Below are positions 50,938 through 59,686 of a stretch of 64,000 nt of DNA, piece after piece. The translations under genes and the position numbers were made by a program. The DNA is taken from NCBI GenBank assembly GCA_016650125.1, contig JAENWT010000009.1:1-64000 (forward strand). The letters are read 5' to 3'. The notes under the pieces are model-generated. The model was not told the origin of the DNA and did not search any database. It was given only the letters and a program-made list of their open reading frames with translations. How positions within the stretch are numbered: the first letter of the stretch is position 1; every line of letters begins with the position of its first letter. The stretch is from Thermoleophilia bacterium (GTDB lineage Bacteria > Actinomycetota > Thermoleophilia > Solirubrobacterales > 70-9).

Positions 50938-51828
50938 ATGAACGCAACCCCTTCGAACCCCGGCCCGATCACCGCCAGGCTCTTCATCGATCCGACCTGC
51001 CCTTTCGGCTATTCCGCAAGTCCGGCCCTCCGCACGATCGAATGGCGTTACCGGGACCAGCTCGAGTGGCAGCTGGTCATGATCGGGATGTCGGAGCCCC
51101 GCACGGCGATTCACCGCTTTACCCCAGCCGAGATCGCGAGCGGGCAGGTCGACCTGCGGGAGCGATTCGGGATGCCGTTCGCGATCGAGCCGAAAGTCAG
51201 GCCAGTGACCAGTTGGAGAGCGAGCCTGGCGATCGTCGCCGCCCGCCTGATTCAGCCCGGCTCCGAATGGCGGACCCTGCGAGCCCTTCAGCTCCTGAAT
51301 TTCAATTCGCCGCTGCTGCCCGACGACGATAACCAGCTGAGGGCCGCGCTGAGCTCGGTCGAGGGACTCGACGCCGATCGCATCGTCGACTCACTCGACA
51401 CGCAAGAGGTGCAGGACGCCTTCCGCACCGACTGGGCTGAAGCGAGGACGGCGGCCGGCGGTCCGACCGACCTCCAGGGCAAGACCGCGAACACGGACGA
51501 CGGCGTGCGTTTTACGTCTCCGGCGATCATCTTCGAGGCCGGCCTGACGCGTATCGAGGCCGGGGGATTTCACAACGCCGATGCCTATGACCTGGTGATC
51601 GCCAACCTCGACCCGACGCTCAACCGGAGTGCTCCCGCGGATACCCCGGTCGAAGCCCTCCGGCTCTATCCGGGTGGTCTCACCACCCAGGAGATCGCCG
51701 CGATCATGACCCACGGCAACGACGCGCCGGACCGCGACGAAACCGAGCGCCAGTTGATCATGTTGCTCGGTGACAAGTCGGTCAAGCGGATTCCAATGGG
51801 AAACGACGCGATCTGGCTCGCCGCCTGA
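50938..51828 (+). CDS. DsbA-family (thioredoxin-fold) oxidoreductase-like protein
   Basis: The N-terminus ARLFIDPTCPFGYSASPAL is the DsbA/HCCA-isomerase pattern, with a CPFG site holding one cysteine, so thiol exchange would need a partner thiol. SWRASLAIVAARLIQPGSEWRTLRAL and the EVQDAFRTDWAEAR helix are consistent with the alpha insertion domain. SPAIIFEAGLTRIEAGGFHN gives the cis-Pro strand. It has no signal peptide, so it is cytoplasmic. A winged-helix-like end (TTQEIAAIMTHGNDAP) is unusual. The substrate is unknown. Confidence 0.82.
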   Translation: MNATPSNPGPITARLFIDPTCPFGYSASPALRTIEWRYRDQLEWQLVMIGMSEPRTAIHRFTPAEIASGQVDLRERFGMPFAIEPKVRPVTSWRASLAIVAARLIQPGSEWRTLRALQLLNFNSPLLPDDDNQLRAALSSVEGLDADRIVDSLDTQEVQDAFRTDWAEARTAAGGPTDLQGKTANTDDGVRFTSPAIIFEAGLTRIEAGGFHNADAYDLVIANLDPTLNRSAPADTPVEALRLYPGGLTTQEIAAIMTHGNDAPDRDETERQLIMLLGDKSVKRIPMGNDAIWLAA

Positions 51829-51846
51829 ACCAAAGTTGAATGCGAA

Positions 51847-51920
51847 TGGGCCGGGAAGGACTCGAACCTTCGACCTACGGATTATGAGTCCGCTGCTCTA
51901 ACCAGCTGAGCTACCGGCCC
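51847..51920 (-). tRNA. tRNA with CAT anticodon (Met, or Ile2)
   Basis: A 74-base cloverleaf reads on the minus strand. The acceptor GGGCCGG pairs with CCGGCCC, the anticodon stem GCGGA/TCCGT encloses CTCATAA, and the T arm is GAAGG-TTCGAGT-CCTTC with discriminator A. CAT can be elongator Met or lysidine-modified Ile; sequence alone does not settle it. It lacks initiator features, since G1 pairs with C72. CCA is not encoded. A TACAAT box lies nine bases upstream. Confidence 0.92.
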
Positions 51921-51986
51921 GCGGCGGCGATTGTATGTGGCCCGTTGCCCTCGGGCGGGAGCCCGTGAGACGATGCCGACCGTAGG

Positions 51987-53436
51987 TCAGCGCTTCAGCG
52001 TCAGCTTCGGCAAGGTCGTGGTGACCGTGGCGCCGCTGGCGTCGGTGAGCACGGTCTTCGCCTTCAGGATGAGTTTCTTCGACCTGGCCTTCTTGCCGGC
52101 CTTGGTCAGCTTGACTTTGATCTTCCCGACCTTGCCCGACTTCACTTTGCCGGCGCCCTTGGCCAGGACTCTCTTGCCCTTCATCGCGGTGATCTTCACC
52201 TTGCAGTCGATGCCCTCGGCCGCGGGGCAGCTGACCTTGAGCCTGGCCTTGCCTTTCTTCAGCCGGGCGCTTGATCCCTTGATCTTTGATCCGGTCGAGC
52301 TCTGGTCGCAGGTCACCGTGAAGTCGTCGAGCTGGTCGGCCAGCAGGAGGTCCGTGGCTGAGCCGCAGTCGACCTCGTCGGGGCTGGCGTCCCGGCTTCG
52401 CAGCGTGTCTGCGCCGCTGGCACCGTCGAGGGTGTCGATGCCCTCGCCGCCGTTCAGGAAGTCGTCGCCGCGGTCGCCGAGCAGGGCGTCGGGACCGCCG
52501 AGACCGGAGATCCGGTCGTTGCCGGGGCCGCCGTCTATCTGATTGGCGGAGTCATTGCCGGTGAGGATGTCCTCGGTGCTCTGCTGGGTGTCCAGATCCT
52601 CGACGTCGGCGCCTACGTTGTCGATCGCCGGTCCCTCCAGCGGATCGCGAAATCCGTCATCAGCGGTTCCGTCAAGGTCGATCTTCAGACCGAACTGCGA
52701 GAAATCCCGGTACGAGTCGAAGCCTCCGCCGCCGCTGATCTGGTCGGCGTCACCGTCGGAGAACTCGAAGATGAACTCGTCGCTTCCGTCATCACCGGTC
52801 GTCGAGTCGGAGCCATCGCCACCCGATACGCGATCGTCAAAAACGATCATTGCCCAGGCCGCCACTCACGATGTCCGTCCCCGGTCCGTCATCGAGATAG
52901 TCGTCGCCGAGTCCCCCCGTAACGACGTCGTTGCCGACGTCAGCGCGAATGTCGTCAGGGCTGTCGCCGCCGGTGATGACGTCGTTGCCCTCGCGGCCGA
53001 TCGAGAAGCCCACGGTCAGTCCCGCCGCGGTCAGGGTGTCTTCCCCGAGACCGCCGTCGATCCGCACCTGGTTGACCGGTGGCCCCACCGAGGCATCGTA
53101 CGAGCCGGAATCGTTCAGGTTGTCGAGGGCGACCTCGATGTCCCGGATGCCCGCTGCGGGGCAGGTGGCGACACTTGCCAGAACGTTCACGCAGGGGACC
53201 GCGGCCGCAATCGTGACCGCCCCCGACTCGGTGAAGACGATGTCGGCACCGGTGCGCTTGATGGTCAGCTGGTTGGTTTCACCGGCGACGGCGGTGTAAC
53301 TGATGGTATTTGACGTCGCGCCGAGCGTGGCGGCGCCGGCGAAACCGGGTGAAACCAGGAAGGCCGCGATGATTCCGAGACACCAGAATGAATACCGGTA
53401 CCTCTAACGCTTGACCCCTGCCTTGCGAACGCTCAT
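51987..53436 (-). pseudogene. Broken RTX-type calcium-binding surface-protein gene
   Basis: ATG 53436 has AGGAG upstream, but codon 11 is an amber TAG (53404-53406). The same frame then encodes a signal peptide (WCLGIIAAFLVSPGFAGA) and RTX-like nonapeptides (GGLGEDTL, GREGNDVI, GGLGDDYL). This frame ends at 52837. A +1 shift at a run of five T residues (52839-52843) joins it to the rest: GGEGIDTL-type repeats, a Cys-containing segment and a lysine-rich C-terminal domain (KGKARLKVSCPA, KLTKAGKKARSKK). Removing one T restores GNDRFDDRVSGG. A whole protein would have about 480 residues. Two lesions make a pseudogene likeliest; recoding or an assembly error remain possible. Confidence 0.75.
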
Positions 53437-53486
53437 GCACCACTCCTACCACAGATCCACCAGTCGAGGGAAACTTTCTGTGGTTC

Positions 53487-53852
53487 TTACATCGCGAAAA
53501 GCTGCGAAAGCGAACGGCCGACGTCCGGCGGCTCCTCTTCGCCTTTCGACGCTGCCTGGACGCCGGCGGCGAGCGCTTCGGCGGCATCGGAGATCTGGCT
53601 GGCGCGGTTCGGGCGGATCTCCCCCGCCTCGGCGGCTTCGGAGAGATCGGATTCCATCAGGCCGGCGAGCTCGCCGAGGCGGCGCAGCCCGAGGGTCGAG
53701 GCGGTGCCATGAAGAGCGTGGGCTTCCTGCCGGAGAGCTTCGAAGTCGGTGGTGCCCGTGTCGAGCCCGGCCGAGATCATGTCGCAGCGCTGACGGGCCT
53801 CTTTCGCGAAGGCCCCGAGTAGTTCACCGCCGCCTGACTTCTCTTCGGTCAT
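53487..53852 (-). CDS. HPt-domain phosphotransfer protein
   Basis: The 121-residue helical protein carries the HPt motif EAHALHGTASTLGLRRLGELAGLME, with the phosphoacceptor His45. It would shuttle phosphate between a hybrid kinase and a response regulator in a phosphorelay. No kinase or regulator is adjacent, so it acts with partners elsewhere. GGGAG lies upstream of the ATG. It is divergent from the SDR gene, with a 13-base palindrome between. Confidence 0.85.
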   Translation of the reverse strand: MTEEKSGGGELLGAFAKEARQRCDMISAGLDTGTTDFEALRQEAHALHGTASTLGLRRLGELAGLMESDLSEAAEAGEIRPNRASQISDAAEALAAGVQAASKGEEEPPDVGRSLSQLFAM

Positions 53853-53897
53853 GCTCTTGATCTCCCATCAAATTCTGTGATTCCGGACGGACAGAAT

Positions 53898-53910
53898 GGA
53901 TGCTGCATCC
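53898..53910. promoter_or_regulatory. 13-base palindrome in a divergent promoter region
   Basis: GGATGCTGCATCC is a perfect palindrome around a central T, in the 158-base gap between the divergent HPt and SDR genes. It could be an operator. No protein can be assigned. Confidence 0.35.
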
Positions 53911-54010
53911 TATTGTTGCCGTTCGGCCAATGACTTGCATACTGGTGGGGCAATTTCTTTCCCGGGTCGCATAGTCTCCGGCCAGTCTTACTCAACCGAA
54001 CGGAGAGAAC

Positions 54011-54748
54011 ATGGCGAAAAGAGCGGCATTGGTGACGGGTGGTTCCGGTGGCATCGGCCTGGCGATCGCGAGGCGGCTTGCCGAGAGCGGTTACGCCGTG
54101 ACGATCTCCGGCCGGCGTGAAGACAAGCTGGTCGCCGCCGCCGAATCGCTTGCCGACGACGACCTCAAGGTTGAAGCCGTGGTCGCCGACATCACCTCCG
54201 AGCAGGCCGTGATCGACCTGATCGCCGAGCACAAGCGCCAGTGGGGACGGCTCGACTGTCTGGTCAACAACGCCGGCGTCGGCATCGGCTCGGCCGTCGA
54301 CCAGATCCAGGTCAAGCATTTCGACCTCCAGGTGGCGGTCAACCTCCGGGCGCTGATGGTCGCCACGCGCGAATCAGTTCCGATGCTCAAGAAGGCCGGC
54401 GAAGAACACGGCAAAGCCCTGGTCGTCAACCTCGCTTCGATCGCCGGCAAGCAGTACCCGGGGTGGCTCTCGATCTATGCGGCAACCAAGGCCGCGGTCA
54501 TCTCTTTCTCGGCATCGACCCAAAAGGAGCTCGGTGCCTCTGGCGTCTGTTCGACCGCGATCTGCCCCGGCTTCGTCAACACCGACATGACCGAATTCGC
54601 GCGCGAGATGGTCCCGCCCGAGAAGATGATGACCACCGGGGACATCGCCGACGCGGTCTCTTTCCTGCTCAAAGTCTCGCCGAACTGCGCGATCCCCGAG
54701 ATCGTCATGAGCCGCCCGGTCTCCGGTCCCGACTCCGGCGGGATGTAA
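54011..54748 (+). CDS. Short-chain dehydrogenase/reductase
   Basis: This classical SDR has the cofactor loop ALVTGGSGGIGLAIARRL, NNAGVG, the catalytic Ser in VNLASIAGK, and YAATKAAV with the Tyr-x3-Lys pair. ISGRRED after the second strand suggests NADP preference. PGFVNTDMT is the typical post-catalytic loop. The 245-residue length is standard. GGAGAG precedes the ATG. The substrate is unknown; it is followed by a glycosyltransferase on the same strand. Confidence 0.88.
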   Translation: MAKRAALVTGGSGGIGLAIARRLAESGYAVTISGRREDKLVAAAESLADDDLKVEAVVADITSEQAVIDLIAEHKRQWGRLDCLVNNAGVGIGSAVDQIQVKHFDLQVAVNLRALMVATRESVPMLKKAGEEHGKALVVNLASIAGKQYPGWLSIYAATKAAVISFSASTQKELGASGVCSTAICPGFVNTDMTEFAREMVPPEKMMTTGDIADAVSFLLKVSPNCAIPEIVMSRPVSGPDSGGM

Positions 54749-54788
54749 ACCGGCCCGGCCGGTCATCGCGAACTCATCGAAGAAGCCT

Positions 54789-55961
54789 CTGCGGTGCCTG
54801 GTCGCCGCTTTCGGCGACCCCGGACACGTCTTTCCCGCGATCAGCCTCGCCCGGTCACTTACGTCGACCGGGCACGAAGTCCTGGTCGAGACCTGGCCGC
54901 AATGGCAGGAAGCGGTCGAGGGCGCGGGACTCGGCTTCGTCAGCGCCGAGCAGTACCAGGTGTTTCCACCGCCAGCCTCCGGATCGCCCGGTGGCGGTGA
55001 CGCCGCGGTCGCCCTGATGCCACTGCTCGAAGAGTTCGAACCGGATGTGGTGGTCAACGACATCCTCACCGTCGCCCCGGCGCTCGCCGCCGAGAAGCAC
55101 GGCTGCCACTGGGCGACCCTGATCCCCCACATCTACCCGGTCCAGGGTGACGGCATGCCGTTCTTCGCGATCGGGGCACTGCCACCGCGTACGGGAGTCG
55201 GCCGCAAACTCTGGGAGGTGACCGACAGCCTGCTCGTGCGGGGGCTCGAGCGCGGGCGCCACGATCTCAATGCCCAGCGGGAAGTGGTCGGCCTGCCGCC
55301 GACCGAACGCTTCCACGGCGGGATCAGCCCCGACCTGGCGATGGTGGCCACCTACCCGCAGCTCGAATACCCCCGGGACTGGCCCGCGTCGGTTCATGTC
55401 ACCGGCCCGATGCCGTTCGAGATACCGCACGACGAGATCGAACTCCCTCCGGGCGACGACCCGTTGATCCTGGTCGCGCCCAGCACGTCGCAGGACCCGC
55501 ACAACCACCTCGTGCGCTCGGCGCTGAAGGCGCTGGCCGGGGAGCCGGTCAGGGTCGTGGCGACGACCAACAACGTGGTGCCATCCCATCCGATCGAGGT
55601 TCCGGCCAACGCGGTCCTCGTCAACTGGCTCAGTTACTCACAGGTCATGCCACAGGCGACACTGGTCCTTTGCCACGGCGGCCACGGCACGGTCGCCCGC
55701 GCCCTTCATGAGGGCGTCCCTGTACTGACCTGCCCCGCGGCCGGTGACATGAACGAAACCGCGGCCCGGATCACCTGGGCCGGGGTCGGACTTTCGGTGC
55801 GATGGAGTCTCACCGGGCCGAACTCCCTGCGCTGGGCGGTCGCCGAGATCCTGGGCGACCCCGGATTCCGTTCCAGGGCGGAGGAAATCGCCGCGTGGAG
55901 CCGGGAACATGACGGCGCCGCCAGGGGAGTCGAATTGATCGAGGCCCTGACGGCGCGTTAG
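54789..55961 (+). CDS. GT1-family glycosyltransferase (MGT/UGT-like)
   Basis: The C-terminal donor-binding region LVLCHGGHGTVARALHEGVPVLTCPAAGDMNETAARI is the GT1 signature. The acceptor half opens RCLVAAFGDPGHVFPAISLARSL, which needs a start at or before 54789. The only candidate in frame is CTG 54789, with GAAGAAG just upstream; the first GTG is at 54960, inside the domain. The expected product is 390 residues. Members add sugars to small molecules, lipids or antibiotics. The acceptor is unknown. It is 40 bases after the SDR gene. Confidence 0.83.
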   Translation: MRCLVAAFGDPGHVFPAISLARSLTSTGHEVLVETWPQWQEAVEGAGLGFVSAEQYQVFPPPASGSPGGGDAAVALMPLLEEFEPDVVVNDILTVAPALAAEKHGCHWATLIPHIYPVQGDGMPFFAIGALPPRTGVGRKLWEVTDSLLVRGLERGRHDLNAQREVVGLPPTERFHGGISPDLAMVATYPQLEYPRDWPASVHVTGPMPFEIPHDEIELPPGDDPLILVAPSTSQDPHNHLVRSALKALAGEPVRVVATTNNVVPSHPIEVPANAVLVNWLSYSQVMPQATLVLCHGGHGTVARALHEGVPVLTCPAAGDMNETAARITWAGVGLSVRWSLTGPNSLRWAVAEILGDPGFRSRAEEIAAWSREHDGAARGVELIEALTAR

Positions 55962-55969
55962 ATCTGAAG

Positions 55970-56042
55970 CTCGGGGGGACGGACTCGAACCGTCAACCTA
56001 CGAGTTAACAGCTCGTCGCTCTACCGATTGAGCTACCCCCGA
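55970..56042 (-). tRNA. tRNA-Asn (GTT)
   Basis: A 73-base cloverleaf reads on the minus strand. The acceptor TCGGGGG pairs with CCCCCGA, the D arm is GCTC...GAGC, and the anticodon stem ACGAG/CTCGT encloses CTGTTAA with anticodon GTT. The T arm is GACGG-TTCGAGT-CCGTC and the discriminator is G, as expected for Asn. No CCA is encoded. Its 3' end is nine bases from the stop of the convergent glycosyltransferase gene. Confidence 0.95.
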
Positions 56043-56087
56043 ATAGGTCGGTCGCAGCCTACCGAAACGGGACGGCTGATCTACTCC

Positions 56088-57869
56088 TCATACCTCGGCC
56101 TCGGCGCGGCTGACCTTCTCCAGCAGTTCGGCGCGCTGCTTGCTCAGACTTGCCCTCAACTTGGCGTCCTCACCGGCCGATGCGGTGGCGATCTCGTCTT
56201 CGAGCGCGGCCAGTTCGAGCTCCATGAAGTTCCGGCGGATCGAGCCGGTGCCGACTTGTTCCGGGCTGGCCCGGAGCACCAGCGCGGCGACCAGGCGGTG
56301 AAGCTCCCGGTCATCGGGGTCGAGTCCTTCGGCGGGGTCGTCGAGGTGAAGCTTCAGCCATTCGACGGTTCGCATCATCAAAGGCGAGGTCATGTGTTTC
56401 GGCTCGAGCTTCTCGATGTAGGGGCGGCCTTCGTCCGGTTTGGCGACACACATCGCGAGCAGATGTCGTTCCTGGCGCTCCCGCTGGGACAACAGCGCCG
56501 CTGCTGGAGCCGGGGCCTCCGGCGTGGATGTAGAGGTGGTCGGGCCGGTCCTTGTTTCCGGCTGAGGCGCGGGGGCCGAAGTGACCCGGGCGACCACCAC
56601 GGTGGGATCGATGCCCAGCCGTTCGGCGGCTTTTCTGACCAGCTCGTCGCGTGTGGCCCCGACCGGAACTTCAGCCAGAACCGGCGCAGCCTCGGCAAGT
56701 CCGCGGTCGCGGTCCTGGGGCGACGCCGGATCGACCCCGTCCATGATCAGGTCGAGGTGGAATTCGGGCAGGTCGACCGCGTTGTCGACCAGGTTCCGGA
56801 ACCGCTCCGCCCCGCCTTCGGAGACGACCAGCTCGGCCGGGTCTTCGCCGGCCGGCATCGCGACCACCCGGATCGTCAGCTTGCGGCCGGCCGCGACCCG
56901 CTGCGCCCGCAGCATCGCCTTGCGTCCGGCGGCGTCGGCGTCGAGGGCGAGCACGATGTTCTCGACCGTGCCCGAAAGCAGCGCCAGCTGCTGCTCGGTG
57001 ATCGCGGTGCCCATCACGCCGACCGCTTCGGTCAGACCCGCCTGGTGGAGCGCGATCACATCGGTGTACCCCTCGACCACGACAGCCCGTCCCGCTTTCG
57101 CCATCGGTCCGCGAGCGCGGTCGATCCCGTAAAGGATCTCGCTCTTGTGGAAAATCTCGTTCTCGGCCGAGTTCAGGTACTTCGGCTTCTGCTCGTCACG
57201 CATCGCGCGGGCACCGAAGCCGACCGCTCGCCCTCGGGCATCCCGGATCGGGAAGGTGATTCGCTCGCGGAAACGGTCATACATGCCACCGTTCCGGCCC
57301 TTCTGGGCGAGTCCGGTCTTTGCCATCTCCGCAACCGAGAAGCCCGCCTGCTGGCCACGGACGATCAGGGTGTCCCAGGCGCTCGGTGAATAACCGACGC
57401 CGAAGTCCCGGAGGACTTCCTCGCCGAGGCCACGCCCGGCCAGATACTCCCGGGCCTTGCCGGCTTCCGGCGCATCGTGGAAATAGGCGGAGTAGTAACC
57501 AGCCGCCCGCTCAAGCAGCTCGCTGAGCCGGGTCCTCGCCTGGCGCCGCTGCTCGGCCTGCGGGTCTTCCTTCTCACGGGTGATCTCGACGCCGTAACGA
57601 TCGGCAAGCAGCTCCACTGCGTCCGGGAAGTCGATGTTCTCGGTGGCGACCACGAAGTCGAAGAGGTCACCGCCGACCTGGCAGCCGAAGCAGTGGTAGA
57701 GCTTGTCTTCGGCGTGGATGCCGAAGGACGGCGAGCGTTCGTCGTGGAAAGGGCAGAGCCCGGTCCAGCGGGCACCCTGACGGCGCAGCTCGGTGTGGGC
57801 GGAGACGATCTCAACCATGTCGGCGGCGGCGCGGACCCGGTCGATCGTGTCAGGAGTGAACTTGGACAT
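56088..57869 (-). CDS. dnaG: DNA primase
   Basis: DnaG makes RNA primers for replication. The zinc-binding domain has LCPFHDERSPSFGIH and LYHCFGCQVGGDLFDF. The polymerase core has ERITFPIRDARGRAVGFGAR and the Toprim motif VVVEGYTDVIALHQAGL with ALDADAAGRKAMLRA. The C-terminal region (from about 470, CVAKPDEGRPYIEKLEPKHMTSP) is the DnaB-helicase-binding domain. At 593 residues it is complete. It follows dgt by 45 bases. Confidence 0.97.
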   Translation of the reverse strand: MSKFTPDTIDRVRAAADMVEIVSAHTELRRQGARWTGLCPFHDERSPSFGIHAEDKLYHCFGCQVGGDLFDFVVATENIDFPDAVELLADRYGVEITREKEDPQAEQRRQARTRLSELLERAAGYYSAYFHDAPEAGKAREYLAGRGLGEEVLRDFGVGYSPSAWDTLIVRGQQAGFSVAEMAKTGLAQKGRNGGMYDRFRERITFPIRDARGRAVGFGARAMRDEQKPKYLNSAENEIFHKSEILYGIDRARGPMAKAGRAVVVEGYTDVIALHQAGLTEAVGVMGTAITEQQLALLSGTVENIVLALDADAAGRKAMLRAQRVAAGRKLTIRVVAMPAGEDPAELVVSEGGAERFRNLVDNAVDLPEFHLDLIMDGVDPASPQDRDRGLAEAAPVLAEVPVGATRDELVRKAAERLGIDPTVVVARVTSAPAPQPETRTGPTTSTSTPEAPAPAAALLSQRERQERHLLAMCVAKPDEGRPYIEKLEPKHMTSPLMMRTVEWLKLHLDDPAEGLDPDDRELHRLVAALVLRASPEQVGTGSIRRNFMELELAALEDEIATASAGEDAKLRASLSKQRAELLEKVSRAEAEV

Positions 57870-57914
57870 CGACAGCTAGCTTACGCCGCCGCGATCGACG
57901 CCCGAAGTACGGCT

Positions 57915-58919
57915 CTAGAAGCGGGATCCCTCGGGCACATAGAGGTCGGTGAAGTGGGCGATGCAGTACCGGTCGGTCATACCGGCAAGCAGGTCGATCA
58001 CCCGTTGGAGGTCATCGGCTTCCGGGTCGATCACCGGAACCTCATCGATCCGCTCCATGTAGTGCTCGAAGAGGATTCGCAGGGCGCGGTTCACCCGTTC
58101 ATGCTCCTTCCGCGCCGTATCCCCGAGGTACACATTGTCAAACATGAACTTGCGCAGCCGGAGCATCGCCGCGCCCATCGAATCGCTCTGCCTGATCTCG
58201 TCACCGGTCCTCGACTGCTCGACGATGTCGGTCACCAGGGAATCGATCCGGCCGGAACCGGTCGGACCGAGCATGGCGATCTCGTCCGCAGGCAGATCGC
58301 CCGGACTGAGTATTCCGGCCCGCAGGGCGTCGTCGATGTCGTGGTTGATGTAAGCGACGCGGTCGACCAGCCGCACGATCTGACCTTCCAGTGAGGCGCT
58401 CTTCACCGGCCCGGTGTGCTTGAGGATCCCCTGGCGCACCGGCTCGTTCAGGTTGAGGCCACGCCCCTCCCGTTCGAGTACGTCGACCACCCGCAGCGAG
58501 TGCTCGTTGTGACGGAAGCCCGGACCGCCGTGTGTTTTGCTCGCTTCATCGAGAGCCTGCTCGCCGATATGTCCGAAAGGCGGATGCCCCAGATCGTGGG
58601 CCAGGCCGATCGCTTCAGTCAGGTCTTCGTTCAAGTCGAGGGCCCGCGCGACGGTCCGGGCGATGCCGGTCGCTTCGAGCGTGTGGGTCAGCCTGGTCCG
58701 GTAGTGGTCGCCCTCGGGCGCGATGAAGACCTGGGTCTTGTGCATGAGGCGGCGGAAGGACTTGCTGTGAACTATCCGGTCGCGGTCCCTTTGAAAGGGC
58801 GTGCGCAGGTGGCTGTCCTCCTCCGGCACCGCCCGGGTCGCCGGCCAAGAGAGCACCGCCCGCTCGGAAAGGCTGGCTTTCTCGCGTTCACTGGCTATTT
58901 CGGCAAATGGTGAGGTCAA
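57915..58919 (-). CDS. dgt: Deoxyguanosinetriphosphate triphosphohydrolase-like protein
   Basis: HD-domain dNTPases lower the dNTP pool. The family signature is RTPFQRDRDRIVHSKSFRRLMHKTQVF. The HD ligands lie in TRLTHTLEATGIARTVAR, GLAHDLGHPPFGHIGEQAL and VAYINHDIDDALRAGIL. The start is TTG 58919, overlapping the recO stop as TTGA. The frame is open to 59180 but lies over recO. At 334 residues it matches actinobacterial Dgt. The order recO-dgt-dnaG is common in actinobacteria. Confidence 0.94.
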   Translation of the reverse strand: MTSPFAEIASEREKASLSERAVLSWPATRAVPEEDSHLRTPFQRDRDRIVHSKSFRRLMHKTQVFIAPEGDHYRTRLTHTLEATGIARTVARALDLNEDLTEAIGLAHDLGHPPFGHIGEQALDEASKTHGGPGFRHNEHSLRVVDVLEREGRGLNLNEPVRQGILKHTGPVKSASLEGQIVRLVDRVAYINHDIDDALRAGILSPGDLPADEIAMLGPTGSGRIDSLVTDIVEQSRTGDEIRQSDSMGAAMLRLRKFMFDNVYLGDTARKEHERVNRALRILFEHYMERIDEVPVIDPEADDLQRVIDLLAGMTDRYCIAHFTDLYVPEGSRF

Positions 58920-59653
58920 GCTGCTGCGGTCTCTTCCGGCCTCGGCAGGCGCACGTGGGCGTGGTATTCGAGAGTGTCGCCGATCGCGCGGCCCGCCTGT
59001 TTCACGGCAATATTGGAACTCTCGGTACCGGCGCTCATCGGCGAGCCGAGGGCGGTGACCATGAACTCGTGGGCCTCGCCCGAGAACGGGAACGAGTTGG
59101 CCTCGCAGGTCGGGCAGACCACTCCGCCGGCGGCGCCCGAGAAAGCGGTCAGGTGATCGGTCGCGCCGCACCTGGAACAACCGGTGAGTTCAGGCGCAAA
59201 ACCCGCTGCCAGAGCCAGTTTTAGCCGGAAGGTGACCATGCCGCCAAGCCCCGCGACGCTTCCAGCCGGGTCGGCGTCGACCAGGGCCAGGTACCGGCAG
59301 AGAAGGTTGTACGCGGGCTGGTTCGGCTCGGCACCGTCGAGCAGCTTGAGCACCGCACCACAGGCATCTCCAGCAGCCCGGATTCCGCGCGCGGAGGAAC
59401 GCAGCGCGCCGTAACCTTCGACCGTCTCGGCGGCAGTGACCGTATGCAGGTCGCCGCGGCCGCGGTGCAGCACCAGGTTGAGCCGGAAGAACGGCTCGAG
59501 CCGTCCGCCGAACCGGGACTTCGGCTTCCGCACCCCTTTGGCGATCGCGCCGAGTCGCCCGTACTCACGTGAGTACAGGTGGAGGATGCGGTCGGCCTCG
59601 CCGTATCGGATCGAGCGGAGGACGACCGCTTCTGTCTTGAAAGTTCCGGCCAT
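58916..59653 (-). CDS. recO: DNA repair protein RecO
   Basis: RecO anneals DNA and helps load RecA at gaps. The N-terminal OB fold has KTEAVVLRSIRYGEADRILHLYSREYGRLGAIAKGVRKPKS. The helical C-terminal domain has a four-cysteine zinc site: CSRC and, about 20 residues later, CPTC. At 245 residues it is normal. It begins a run with dgt and dnaG, and follows mutM by 33 bases. Confidence 0.95.
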   Translation of the reverse strand: MAGTFKTEAVVLRSIRYGEADRILHLYSREYGRLGAIAKGVRKPKSRFGGRLEPFFRLNLVLHRGRGDLHTVTAAETVEGYGALRSSARGIRAAGDACGAVLKLLDGAEPNQPAYNLLCRYLALVDADPAGSVAGLGGMVTFRLKLALAAGFAPELTGCSRCGATDHLTAFSGAAGGVVCPTCEANSFPFSGEAHEFMVTALGSPMSAGTESSNIAVKQAGRAIGDTLEYHAHVRLPRPEETAAA

Positions 59654-59686
59654 GCCTTAAGGGTGCCGGATCTGCCGGACGGGCCT

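Noticed and set aside
51847-51920. Initiator tRNA-fMet.
   Set aside because: Position 1 pairs with 72, and the anticodon stem lacks the three G-C pairs of initiators.
53279-53587. A 102-codon minus-strand frame overlapping the start of the RTX gene.
   Set aside because: It is very Arg-rich and out of phase with the signal peptide and RTX repeats, which explain the same bases better.
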